Shown: positions 8,541-17,098 of the stretch, in pieces
Layout: the number at the start of each line of letters is the position of its first letter
Numbering within the stretch: position 1 is the first letter of the stretch
NCBI RefSeq assembly: GCF_022352055.1
Contig: NZ_JAKRWM010000002.1
Coordinates: forward strand, 1-64,000
DNA length: 64,000 bases
Direction: 5' to 3'
Source: Cohnella mopanensis
Lineage (GTDB): Bacteria; Bacillota; Bacilli; Paenibacillales; Paenibacillaceae
Notes under the pieces: generated by a model
What the model was told of the DNA's origin: nothing
The model's input: the letters and a program-made list of their open reading frames with translations, nothing else
Database searches by the model: none
Translations under genes and position numbers: made by a program

Positions 8541-9680
8541 ATGAAGAGAGTTGTTTTAGCTATATCACAGCGCGAATACGTCGCAAAGCTTGCAGAATAC
8601 TTGAGGGAAGAGGAGCCAACGTGGGAAGTTGCAGCCTATACGCACGATAGTGCATTGCGTAGGGAATTGCTGGATAATCGCTCTGTCGATTTATTGATCG
8701 GACAGCCGGATTTCCTGAGGGCGATGGTCGGAGAGATCAGCAAGGTTGGGACAATCTTGGCGTTAGTAGAGGAGAAGGGGGCTGCTAAAGGGCAATGGAC
8801 CGAGATCATGCAGTACCAACCGCTTCCGCTCATCTTATCTAACATTCGGGATGATGTGGGCCCATCAGCTGTCTCTGCGATATCAGGCTGTCAAATCGTA
8901 ACGATGTATTCCCCTTCCGGAGGAACAGGTAAAACAACTGCAGGGTTAAATCTAGTTCGACAAGCCGGTGAACGGGGGTTAAGAACTTTTTATTTGAATT
9001 TGGAAGCTTTGAACGCGACTTCCTTGCTGTTCGGCAAAGGCGAGCCGGATAGTTTATCCAGGCTGCTGTATGCTATGCAAACTTATCCCGAGCAGTGGGA
9101 GCCCTTGCTGAAACAGCTTTGCCGTCATCAACCGCAGCTGCGAGCAGACTATCTGGATGCACCCGATCATCCCGGAGAACGGCTAGCTCTTACTTCCGAG
9201 CTCTTGAAGATGTTATTGGATAAAATCCGTGAGACGGGGCGTTACGATCTTATCGTCGTTGATCCGGATTCAGGTGCGGGAGAGTGGCATTGCAGCTTGC
9301 TTCAGATGAGCGACAAGGTGATTTGGCTAGTACTTGATGATGCGCAATCGCTGATGAAGAGCGAGAAATTACTGCGTTATTGGCAGGAGCCTTTCAACGG
9401 ACGCATGCACAAGCTTTCATTTGTATTGAGCAAAGGAAATACGAACGGGTTGCTGAATCATTGGCCATTACCTGGCTCTTCGCCGGCATTCATCTTGCCG
9501 TATATCCCCCAATGGAAAGCGATTGACCAACCGGGAAGATTGTTAGCTTCCCCAGCTTATTCCGGGGCAATCGACCAATTACTAAACGGTCTAGAGTTAG
9601 AAGGAGGAGGTTCTAACGATAGACGAAGAAGGGAGGGGGCTCATGGAATACAGCGGACTCACGTTAGAGGAGCTGTCTGA
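8541..9680 (+). CDS. CpaE/TadZ-like P-loop ATPase, pilus assembly
   Basis: A 379-residue protein, first gene of the Tad operon. Residues ~1-105 look like a degenerate receiver-type domain; ~115-375 is a ParA/MinD-type ATPase domain with the P-loop SPSGGTGKTT (~124-133) and a DLIVVDPDSGAGEW Walker B region. The extra 'signature' Lys of deviant Walker A motifs (KGGTGK) is replaced by Ser. CpaE/TadZ proteins place the pilus machine in the cell. Start at the ATG with AGGAGG 10 bases upstream; a 45-residue upstream extension overlaps the leader hairpin and is rejected. It overlaps the cpaF-like gene by 38 bases. Confidence 0.82.
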   Translation: MKRVVLAISQREYVAKLAEYLREEEPTWEVAAYTHDSALRRELLDNRSVDLLIGQPDFLRAMVGEISKVGTILALVEEKGAAKGQWTEIMQYQPLPLILSNIRDDVGPSAVSAISGCQIVTMYSPSGGTGKTTAGLNLVRQAGERGLRTFYLNLEALNATSLLFGKGEPDSLSRLLYAMQTYPEQWEPLLKQLCRHQPQLRADYLDAPDHPGERLALTSELLKMLLDKIRETGRYDLIVVDPDSGAGEWHCSLLQMSDKVIWLVLDDAQSLMKSEKLLRYWQEPFNGRMHKLSFVLSKGNTNGLLNHWPLPGSSPAFILPYIPQWKAIDQPGRLLASPAYSGAIDQLLNGLELEGGGSNDRRRREGAHGIQRTHVRGAV

Positions 9681-10884
9681 GTTAAGAGATTCCGTTCGGT
9701 CCCGTTTGTCTTGGGATAGCTCGGTTTCGGATGAGGAATTGAGACAGTTGATCGAAAGCGAGCTGTTTCGAAGGGAACGGACGAAACAAATGACGGCTGC
9801 GGAACGCAAAGCGGCAGTTATGAGGCTGTTTCATTCCTTTCGCGGACTGGATGCGTTACAGCCTTTATTAGAGGATCAAGAAATTACGGAAATCATGATC
9901 AATTCCCATGATGAGATCTATATCGAGAGAAGGGGGGAGTTGAGCGCGGTCCAATTGGGTTTCGAAAGCTCCGAGAGATTGGAGGACTTGATCCAAAGCA
10001 TGGTGGGGCGAGTGAATCGGATCGTGAATGAGGCATCTCCGATCGTGGATGCCCGTTTGCCGGACGGCTCTAGGGTGCACGTCGTGTTGCCGCCGATCGC
10101 TCTGAAGGGTCCAACCGTGACGATTCGCCGGTTCCCAAGTAACCCTCTCAGCATCCAGGATTTGATTACTAAGGAGGCATTGTCGGCTGAAGCCGCGGAG
10201 TTCCTTCGTCAGATGGTCCTTGCCAAATACAATTTGTTCATCAGCGGCGGGACAGGATCGGGCAAGACCACTTTCTTAAACGCGCTTTCCCAATGGATAC
10301 CTCCGGATGAACGGGTCATTACCATCGAAGATGCGGCGGAGTTGCAAATTCGAGGAGTCTCTAATCTAGTTTCGCTGGAAACGCGTAACGCCAACAGCGA
10401 AGGCAAAGGGCAAATCGGAATACGCGAGCTGATCCGAGCTTCCTTGCGTATGCGTCCCAACCGAATCATCGTCGGCGAGGTTAGGGGGGCGGAAGCGCTT
10501 GATATGCTGCAGGCGATGAATACCGGGCATGAAGGGAGCTTATCCACAGGACACTCCAATGGGGCTAAGGATATGCTTTCCCGTCTCGAAACGATGGTGC
10601 TAAGCGGAGCTGATTTGCCGGTTGCCGTCGTCCGGCAGCAAATCTCTTCGGCGCTGGATATCATCGTCCAATTAGGGAGATACCGCGATTCCTCGCGGCG
10701 AATAACGGAAATTTGCGAAGTGACGGGGATGCGGAATGGCGAAATCGAACTAAGCACGTTGTTCCGGTTCGAGGAAGAGGGCGAACGCAATGGACGTCTC
10801 GTTGGTCGACTGCAACAGATACAGCCGCTCATGAATAAGCGAAAGCTACGCGATGCGGGACTCGTGAAGGAGGGGGAGGGATGA
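9643..10884 (+). CDS. CpaF/TadA family secretion ATPase
   Basis: A 413-residue hexameric ATPase powering Tad pilus assembly on the inner face of the membrane. Walker A GTGSGKTT (~203-210), Asp box ITIED (~226-230), Walker B region RIIVGEVRGAE (~274-284) and His box TGHEGSLSTGHSN (~294-306) are intact. Residues ~60-165 form the N-terminal domain typical of CpaF (ITEIMINSHDEIYIE, VDARLPDGSRVHVVLPP). The start has a GGGAGGGGG site and lies inside the preceding gene; the stop overlaps the next start by four bases, so it is translationally coupled to the tadB-like gene. Length is normal. Confidence 0.93.
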   Translation: MEYSGLTLEELSELRDSVRSRLSWDSSVSDEELRQLIESELFRRERTKQMTAAERKAAVMRLFHSFRGLDALQPLLEDQEITEIMINSHDEIYIERRGELSAVQLGFESSERLEDLIQSMVGRVNRIVNEASPIVDARLPDGSRVHVVLPPIALKGPTVTIRRFPSNPLSIQDLITKEALSAEAAEFLRQMVLAKYNLFISGGTGSGKTTFLNALSQWIPPDERVITIEDAAELQIRGVSNLVSLETRNANSEGKGQIGIRELIRASLRMRPNRIIVGEVRGAEALDMLQAMNTGHEGSLSTGHSNGAKDMLSRLETMVLSGADLPVAVVRQQISSALDIIVQLGRYRDSSRRITEICEVTGMRNGEIELSTLFRFEEEGERNGRLVGRLQQIQPLMNKRKLRDAGLVKEGEG

Positions 10885-11621
10885 CGGAATATCATGTGTA
10901 TCATTTAAGCAAAATTGAACGCTTATGGGCAATCGGTTTGGGCTGTACGGTTTGTTTCATTGCCGTATGGATGATGTATCGAAATTCATTCATTGCCGCC
11001 GTGGCGGCTCCTCTAGGCTTGCTGTATCCTCGCATGTATTCACGTTCTTTATGCAGGAGAAGGAGAGATAAGTTGCGGCAGCAATTTAAAGAAGCGCTTC
11101 AGTCGTTATCCTCGCTGCTATCCGCGGGGAGATCGGTGGAGAACGCATTTATGGCGTTGGAGAATGATCTTGTTCTTCTGATCGGAGATACCCAGTCCGA
11201 TTTAATGAGGGAGTTAAGAGCGATAACCAATCGATTAAACAATGGCGAACAGCTTGAAGCAGGATTGCAGGATTTTGCTAGGCGGTCGGACTTGGAGGAA
11301 GTGAGGAATTTCGCGGACGTGATCACGATATGCAAAAGAGCCGGGGGAGATTTAGTGGAGGTTGTCCGTCGAACCTCGCAGTTGATCGGGGAGAAACTAG
11401 AAGTCGAACTTGAAGTTTCCGTACTGGTCTCCCAGAAGAAATTCGAGTCTCGGATCATGATGGGCATGCCGTTCGCCTTCGTCGGAATTCTCGGATTTAT
11501 GGCTGCGGATTACATGCAGCCCTTGCATGAAGGAATAGGCATTTTGCTTTTAACGTTCTGCTTGCTTTTATTGGCGGCTTGTAGTTGGTGGATGCTTCGG
11601 ATTATGGACATTAGGCTATGA
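10881..11621 (+). CDS. TadB-like type II/IV secretion platform membrane protein
   Basis: A 246-residue membrane protein with hydrophobic segments at ~15-50 and ~190-240 and a cytoplasmic T2SSF (GspF-like) domain between them (QFKEALQSLSSLLSAGRSVENAF, then DLEEVRNFADVITICKRAGGDL). It should form the inner membrane platform contacted by the CpaF ATPase. Start ATG overlaps the cpaF stop (ATGA) with GGGGGAGGG upstream; its own stop overlaps the tadC-like start by four bases. It is shorter than proteobacterial TadB (~300), as is usual in Firmicutes. Confidence 0.88.
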   Translation: MTEYHVYHLSKIERLWAIGLGCTVCFIAVWMMYRNSFIAAVAAPLGLLYPRMYSRSLCRRRRDKLRQQFKEALQSLSSLLSAGRSVENAFMALENDLVLLIGDTQSDLMRELRAITNRLNNGEQLEAGLQDFARRSDLEEVRNFADVITICKRAGGDLVEVVRRTSQLIGEKLEVELEVSVLVSQKKFESRIMMGMPFAFVGILGFMAADYMQPLHEGIGILLLTFCLLLLAACSWWMLRIMDIRL

Positions 11622-12460
11622 ATGGATGGCTGATGAACGGTTGGATGATCGGCATCGCGGCTTTCTACGCTTGGTTGACCGTATATGCGCTGAGAGTGCG
11701 ACGGCAAAGCAAGTTTCGTCTGCAAGTAGAGCCTTTTATCATTCTTATAAGATATCGATCCATATGGAAGAGGATACAGCCCTTGTTGAATAGGCAGAGA
11801 TTATCGTTAGCCCTATTGAACGGTGGAACTTGTACCCAAGAGATAATCGTCGTCTGGGCAGCCGAATGTATTGGTTTAAGTTACATGGTCTTGCTAATTA
11901 CGGGATTGCTAGCTATCCGTTCAGGTAACCACGCATTACTCTTGATTGGGCTCATTCTGGCCGGTTGCATTCCGATCCTGAGAGCGAGAGAGCTGTCAGG
12001 AAAAGTGAAGAAGCGGCAGCAGTCGATCGTCATGGAATTGCCGGAGCTGCTAAGTAAGCTGTTACTAATGGTTAATGCGGGGGAGAACGTAATGAGGGCT
12101 TTAGCAAGAACGGTGGAACAGAAGCAGAACAGCTCAAACCCGCTATATACCGAGTTAATTGCGGCTATCGAAGGAATGAAACGCGGGGAAAGCTTATCTA
12201 TCGCTTTGGAAGAGATGGGACGAAGATGTGCCGTGCCCGAAGTGAAGTTATTCGCCACGACCTTGCTGATTAATGCCAGAAGAGGAGGGGATGCTTTCGT
12301 TCCCGCTTTGCGGGAGTTAACAAGGCAGATGTGGGAGAAGAGAAAGGCAATTGCCCGAACGTTAGGAGAACAAGCGTCGTCTCGGCTGGCATTTCCGCTC
12401 ACGATCGTTTTTCTGTTAATTATGGTATTGGTTGGTGCACCGACGATTTTTATGATGTAA
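11618..12460 (+). CDS. TadC-like type II/IV secretion platform membrane protein
   Basis: A 280-residue second platform subunit. N-terminal membrane segment (~5-25), two more at ~75-130, a T2SSF domain (~140-250; ELPELLSKLLLMVNAGENVMRAL, then CAVPEVKLFATTLLINARRGGDAF) and a C-terminal membrane segment (~260-280). It overlaps the tadB-like gene by four bases. Together with that gene it forms the TadBC heterodimer expected in Tad systems. The order cpaF-tadB-tadC is the canonical one. Confidence 0.88.
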   Translation: MNGWLMNGWMIGIAAFYAWLTVYALRVRRQSKFRLQVEPFIILIRYRSIWKRIQPLLNRQRLSLALLNGGTCTQEIIVVWAAECIGLSYMVLLITGLLAIRSGNHALLLIGLILAGCIPILRARELSGKVKKRQQSIVMELPELLSKLLLMVNAGENVMRALARTVEQKQNSSNPLYTELIAAIEGMKRGESLSIALEEMGRRCAVPEVKLFATTLLINARRGGDAFVPALRELTRQMWEKRKAIARTLGEQASSRLAFPLTIVFLLIMVLVGAPTIFMM

Positions 12461-12490
12461 CAACGATATTTTAACGAAGGGATGATTAAT

Positions 12491-12706
12491 ATGCTTATTA
12501 TGCTCGGTAATCTATTTCAATTAGGTAAAAAGTCAGCTGATTCGATATGGAAAGATGAAGAAGGTTTGGGGACGTTAGAGCTTGTGCTTATCGCAGCGGT
12601 GCTTATTATTCTCGCTATCTTCTTTAAGGATTGGATTATGGAGTTTCTAGGCGAACTAATGGGAAAGGTCGAGGGTCAAGCCGACGAAGTGTTCACGACG
12701 AAATGA
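12491..12706 (+). CDS. Flp-type IVb pilin
   Basis: A 71-residue prepilin. After a short leader comes EEG/LGTLELVLIAAVLII: cleavage after Gly-25 would put Glu at position +5, the hallmark of type IV pilins, followed by one hydrophobic helix (~29-48) and a short charged tail. This is the probable structural subunit of the pilus, processed by the peptidase encoded at 16606. Start at the second ATG because GAAGGG lies 9 bases upstream; the ATG at 12482 overlaps that site. It is the first gene after the ATPase/platform block, separated by 30 bases, and overlaps the next gene's start. Confidence 0.85.
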   Translation: MLIMLGNLFQLGKKSADSIWKDEEGLGTLELVLIAAVLIILAIFFKDWIMEFLGELMGKVEGQADEVFTTK

Positions 12707-13392
12707 TGAATCTATCGGTAGATCAGAAAGGCTGGGGAAATGCGTCGGGCTCGATTTCGCTGGAAGCTTCTCTCGTATTTCCCTGGGTATTGATGATGAC
12801 CTTCTTGTTGCTTCTTTTCTCTCTATTCATATCTCAAGGTGCGTTGCTCTATTATAGTTCGTCCATTATGGCAGAGAGAGCGGCATTCACTTGGTCAAAC
12901 TCGGCTAAAAATTCGATAACGGGAGCTTATCCGGAAGGACAATACGACGGTTTATATTGGCGATTAACCGACGACAACCTTGTTCAAGGTTTGTTCGGGC
13001 TCGTGTCCGGCAATGAAGGGACAGAAGTCGACGTATATCCGGGAATGTCTGGAGGAGAAGGCTACGCAGCGGTGGACAAGCTAAGAAGAGCGGGGTATGA
13101 CTCGGCTTCTTCCTCTCTCGTGGGTACAGGAGACATGAGCTATCGCAATGTCGGGATCAAACGCGAAATCGGGGTTCGTTTAACGAGCGACTGGGTCGCA
13201 CAGCCCTTAATATGGTTACGCGGGGGAGGGGCTGCACAGACCGACGTGACCGCTTTGGTCGTTGAACCGACGGAATTTCTTCGCACGTTCGATTTGATCC
13301 GCTATTACGCCGCCAAGATGAAGAACTCGTCCGAAGGGGCATCGGCTTACCGTGATAAAGCGGGAGAAGTACTGAATAAACGAAAGAAATAA
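12703..13392 (+). CDS. TadE-like pseudopilin
   Basis: A 229-residue protein with a TadE-like N-terminus: a short leader, SGSISLEASLVFPWVLMM (Glu in the prepilin-like hydrophobic segment, ~16-48) and an extracellular part of ~180 residues. TadE-type minor pilins are processed by the Tad prepilin peptidase and are needed for pilus assembly. Start at ATG 12703, which overlaps the Flp pilin stop (ATGATGA); the ribosome binding site is weak, so coupling to pilin translation is likely. The extracellular part is poorly conserved and not otherwise recognised. Confidence 0.75.
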   Translation: MMNLSVDQKGWGNASGSISLEASLVFPWVLMMTFLLLLFSLFISQGALLYYSSSIMAERAAFTWSNSAKNSITGAYPEGQYDGLYWRLTDDNLVQGLFGLVSGNEGTEVDVYPGMSGGEGYAAVDKLRRAGYDSASSSLVGTGDMSYRNVGIKREIGVRLTSDWVAQPLIWLRGGGAAQTDVTALVVEPTEFLRTFDLIRYYAAKMKNSSEGASAYRDKAGEVLNKRKK

Positions 13393-13424
13393 TTCATTTG
13401 ATTATGGGTGAGGAGGCAGCGGGA

Positions 13425-15665
13425 ATGGAGGGGTTACATAATCGAGACGAGCGTTCTCCCGATGCTCGGCGCATTCAGGGGACGGCTGGTTCCGTTACGA
13501 TATACTTCATCGCGGTTACCGCTGCTTTTATATTGCTAACCGCTTTGCTTATCGACTTTGCCCGCGTTGCGGCATTTCGTAAGCAAACGGAGTTGGCCGT
13601 GAAATCGGGCGCTCGTTCAACGATGTCTTCCTTCGATCCAATCATCTATGCGCGATATGGATTATTTATTAGAGGAGGAGAACAGGCAAATGAACTGTTC
13701 CGGGAAACCGTAGAGGGGAATACGGCATCTCAGGGTGAGGGGGCCTTCACTTTCCTTGATACGAAGTGGGAGGCGACGGAAGTTACCGAAAGCCGTCCGT
13801 TAGCGACTCACGAGGTGTTCAGGAGGCAAATTCTCGAGGAAATGAAATACAAGGCTCCGATCGATCTTACGCTTGAAGTGGCCTCTCGCTTTCGCGGAGT
13901 GTCGGGGGCCGTGAAGGAAGCGACGAGAACCGTTGACTTGCTTGAGAAAATGAGGAAGGCATACGATCGTCGCGAGTCGGCCTTCGACGAAGCGTTGAGC
14001 AAACAGAGAGAGCAAGGCTCGACGGTTCAGCAATTGGTAGCGTCAGAGGTAGGTTCCATGAGCGGTATCGTAGGTTCGTATGAAGATTATGTTGTGAAGC
14101 GATTAGATGACGAAGCCCGCCGAAAATCCGTGCAATCCTGGGAAGAGGAACAAAGAAAGCGAGAAGAAAATGGAGAAGAACCGGATGACGAAGCCAACAA
14201 ACCGGAAGGCCCCCGTTACGAAGCCGAAGTTGCAGCGTATGAAGCGAGCGCACGAAGCCTGTCTGTTTCCTTAAGTCAGAGTGCTGCCGCGATTAGGGTA
14301 GAAACGGATCGATTCCTGCGGGAAGCTAACGAAGCGGTTACGAAAGCAAAAACAGCTAACGATGAAATGAAAGCGTATATTGACCAAGCCAACTCAATGC
14401 CGCAGATTTCTAATAATGAGCCATCGGAAGGAGATGGCTCGGGTATAGACTCGGGGCATATCGAGACGATGAAAGAGCTTCGTAAATCAGCAGAGGATTT
14501 AGTGCTGGAGCCAGCTTTCTTCGACCATTACTTTGATGAAATCAGGACTCAACATATGAAAGCTTTAATGGTTGCAAGCGAGGCGGCATCCTGTTCTTCC
14601 CTAGTCGCTTCCGTTCCGGGTTCCACGGGAATGGGCTCGTCATTGCAATCCGGATATTCAAAAATGCAAAGTATGCTAAATGAGTTTGGAGCGGCTTACG
14701 GTTCGGGCGGAACAATTCTTGCCGCCCGCAAAGCGACTTTCGAGGCTCATCGTTCGCACGATAACGAACGTAAACAGGAGGAGGAAAAAGCGAAGACGGC
14801 TTGGTCAGGAGCATCGAATTTTCTCGGGTCCTTGTCAGGGAACTCCGGATCTGCGGAGGAGAAAGAAGCATTCGAGCGAACGTCCGCTTTGTATGCCAGC
14901 AATAGAGAATGGAATCTAGCGGAAGAGGAACATGCTACGGCGACCCGGGCAAACGATCCTTCCGATGGTCGGGATGCGGCGATGTCGGCAACTAGCGGGC
15001 TTATGGATATTCTCGAAGACTCCGTATTAGGTGCCAGAGATCAGTTGTATTTCTCTGAATATACGATGTCTAGGCTGTCTCACTATGACCCCGGTTTTGT
15101 TAAAGAAATGCTGGGGGGAGGAGATACGTCATTAAATATTCATTTGCAGGAAGCGGAATATATTTTGTATGGAATAAACAATCCTGCAGGAAATATCGCG
15201 GCCGCCTACGGAGAAATATTCGCATTGCGTTTGGCTGTTCGAACTATGGAGGGACTGATTGAATGCAGAGCGATGGGACATCCTCTCCTCGTATTAGCCG
15301 CCGCGTTGGTTTATGGGATCACGAAGGCTTTGCTCGATATGAATCTATTAATCAACACGGGGAAAATTCAACTTTCCAAATATATTAAAGTGGATACGTA
15401 TTACACCGATTATCTGAGACTGTTCATGCTCGTCCACGGCGGTTCGGCTAATCAAACGTCTAGAACGATTGCCGTAGTGGAGCATGCTTCAGGTTTGGAT
15501 TTCCGTAAAGCCTATACTTACGCAAGCGGAGAAGGTAGTGCTTCCATTAGATTATGGTTTTTTCCTGGGTTACTTAAGGTGATGGGACGCATGGGGAATC
15601 TAGGAGGAACGGTAAAGGGGAACCGCTATGAGGCGACGTATAGCGCCGATAGTTCTTATCAATAA
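13425..15665 (+). CDS. large TadG-like pilus-associated protein
   Basis: A 746-residue protein with one N-terminal membrane segment (~20-45; GSVTIYFIAVTAAFILLTALLIDFARV) of the TadG/TadE type, followed by a long, mostly helical extracellular region rich in Glu, Ala, Lys and Ser (~60-560, coiled-coil-like at ~160-310) and a C-terminal hydrophobic stretch (~620-660). No von Willebrand A motif is visible, unlike proteobacterial TadG. Start at ATG 13425 with AGGAGG 8 bases upstream; a TTG nine codons earlier is less likely. Probably a minor pilus component or tip/anchor. The next gene begins inside its 3' end. Confidence 0.65.
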   Translation: MEGLHNRDERSPDARRIQGTAGSVTIYFIAVTAAFILLTALLIDFARVAAFRKQTELAVKSGARSTMSSFDPIIYARYGLFIRGGEQANELFRETVEGNTASQGEGAFTFLDTKWEATEVTESRPLATHEVFRRQILEEMKYKAPIDLTLEVASRFRGVSGAVKEATRTVDLLEKMRKAYDRRESAFDEALSKQREQGSTVQQLVASEVGSMSGIVGSYEDYVVKRLDDEARRKSVQSWEEEQRKREENGEEPDDEANKPEGPRYEAEVAAYEASARSLSVSLSQSAAAIRVETDRFLREANEAVTKAKTANDEMKAYIDQANSMPQISNNEPSEGDGSGIDSGHIETMKELRKSAEDLVLEPAFFDHYFDEIRTQHMKALMVASEAASCSSLVASVPGSTGMGSSLQSGYSKMQSMLNEFGAAYGSGGTILAARKATFEAHRSHDNERKQEEEKAKTAWSGASNFLGSLSGNSGSAEEKEAFERTSALYASNREWNLAEEEHATATRANDPSDGRDAAMSATSGLMDILEDSVLGARDQLYFSEYTMSRLSHYDPGFVKEMLGGGDTSLNIHLQEAEYILYGINNPAGNIAAAYGEIFALRLAVRTMEGLIECRAMGHPLLVLAAALVYGITKALLDMNLLINTGKIQLSKYIKVDTYYTDYLRLFMLVHGGSANQTSRTIAVVEHASGLDFRKAYTYASGEGSASIRLWFFPGLLKVMGRMGNLGGTVKGNRYEATYSADSSYQ

Positions 15666-16602
15666 GAGCAAGAGGTTTTCGGATAATTGCCACGGAGGAG
15701 TAACGGTAGAAACAGCGCTTGTCATGCCGGTATTTATGATGTTTGTACTGTTCTTAATCTTCATGGTGCAGACAGCCGTGATTTCTATGGCTTTGCATGG
15801 TGCGCTGTCGCAAACTACGAGACAGGCTGCATCAGCATGGTATCCCATCTCGCTTGGAATCGATCAGGTAAGGGGCTCCGAAATCAATCAACAGATAGAG
15901 CAGTGGAATGACAAATGGCTTGGCGTCAGAGAAACACTTAGCGAGTATGGGCAATATTTGCCTTCGCCGATGAAGGAATGGGCGGAGCAAGCCGCAAGCG
16001 GTTCGTTTTCTTTGGAGCAACATGCGGCTAGGCTGGCATTCAGCCAACTGGTAAAGCAGTTTTTGGATGAGCGGATATTGGACGACTCGAGATTAACGAT
16101 TCGTTCCATTGGATTACCGGAGCTCGATGATCGTAGTAAAGCTTATCTGACCGTTGAAGCCGAGTATGTTCTTCCTGTTCAAGTTCCGTTCCTTGGTCGG
16201 CGATTAAGGGTTCGAGAGTCTGCAAGGGAGCGGGTTTGGATCGGCGGCAGCCCTTCATCCTCCAGAATCGTGGACGAAGAAAATCAAGCCCCGTTCAACG
16301 TTTCGTTCGTATCCTTGGAGCCGAACCCCGTGAAACCGGGACGTAAAGCGACTCTAGTCCTGCGTGTAGAACCGGGAACCGTCGTTGATCTATCCGTCCT
16401 CTACAAAAGCGGCTTAAGCCAAGCTAAACATCTGGGTAGCGCTACTGCGGACGCTTCCGGATTGGTTACGTGGACATGGCATGTTTCGGGTCGAACGACT
16501 CCAGGGCAGTGGAGTTGGCAAGTATCGAACGCAAATGGCCAAGTATGGGAGCAATCGTTCGAAGTTGCAGGCAAACAAGCAGTTGCTAGCGGGGGAGGGT
16601 GA
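15628..16602 (+). CDS. TadE-like protein with C-terminal Ig-like domain
   Basis: A 324-residue protein. N-terminus: basic leader, then GGVTVETALVMPVFMMFVLF (~23-42), a TadE-type prepilin segment with Glu at the expected position. Residues ~60-210 form the extracellular TadE-like body. Residues ~225-320 (NVSFVSLEPNPVKPGRKATL to WSWQVSNANGQVWEQSFEV) look like an immunoglobulin-like beta-sandwich, an addition not seen in ordinary TadE. It overlaps the TadG-like gene by 38 bases; start ATG with AAAGGGG upstream. Together with the 12703 gene it gives two pseudopilins flanking the large TadG-like protein. Confidence 0.75.
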   Translation: MRRRIAPIVLINKSKRFSDNCHGGVTVETALVMPVFMMFVLFLIFMVQTAVISMALHGALSQTTRQAASAWYPISLGIDQVRGSEINQQIEQWNDKWLGVRETLSEYGQYLPSPMKEWAEQAASGSFSLEQHAARLAFSQLVKQFLDERILDDSRLTIRSIGLPELDDRSKAYLTVEAEYVLPVQVPFLGRRLRVRESARERVWIGGSPSSSRIVDEENQAPFNVSFVSLEPNPVKPGRKATLVLRVEPGTVVDLSVLYKSGLSQAKHLGSATADASGLVTWTWHVSGRTTPGQWSWQVSNANGQVWEQSFEVAGKQAVASGGG

Positions 16603-16605
16603 ATA

Positions 16606-17091
16606 ATGAGCGTCTGGGTATTAGCAGCCGTAAGCGTGTTGCTCGTTACGGCATGTTGGACGGATTTGCGGAAAATGAAAATACCTAACGAACTAACTGC
16701 ATTGTTCGCGGTGAGCGGATTTCTGTTTCATGGGGTTGCAGATGGAGGCAATGGACTTCGTTTAGCTGTTGTAGGGGCGTTGACCGGATTCCTGCCACTG
16801 TATGTGATGAACCGATTTGGAGGTATTGGCGGCGGAGACGTGAAGTGGTTCGGTGCATTCGGAGCTTGGGCAGGTCCCATGATCACGTTTCAATTGCTCA
16901 TCCTTTCGATTGTTATTGCAGGGGGAATTGCGTGTGTCCTGTTGTTGCTCCGTTTTCCGGGATTACAATCTGTTGGGCGGAAGATGAAGTGGCCTTGGGG
17001 CAAGCACCCGTTAGCCGCAGGGAAAGGTGTTCGGTTTCCCTTTATGTTGGCGGTTGCTCCTGGCTTTATGACCTTATTGGGGAAAGGGTAG
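16606..17091 (+). CDS. prepilin peptidase (A24, CpaA/TadV type)
   Basis: A 161-residue integral membrane aspartic peptidase. The two catalytic Asp are D20 (TDLRKMKIPN) and D78 (FGGIGGGDVKWFGA, the GxGD signature). It lacks the N-terminal methylase domain, as expected for the CpaA/TadV branch. Four to five membrane segments are visible. It should cleave the leader of the Flp pilin and TadE-like proteins at the inner membrane. It starts three bases after the preceding stop, with GGGGGAGGG as site, inside the operon. Confidence 0.92.
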   Translation: MSVWVLAAVSVLLVTACWTDLRKMKIPNELTALFAVSGFLFHGVADGGNGLRLAVVGALTGFLPLYVMNRFGGIGGGDVKWFGAFGAWAGPMITFQLLILSIVIAGGIACVLLLLRFPGLQSVGRKMKWPWGKHPLAAGKGVRFPFMLAVAPGFMTLLGKG

Positions 17092-17098
17092 AGAAAAT

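Noticed and set aside
13867..14253. Minus-strand frames inside the TadG-like gene (also 13800-14033 and 14542-14871)
   Set aside because: Arginine/serine/leucine-rich antisense shadows with no start signals; the plus-strand frame is part of the pilus operon.
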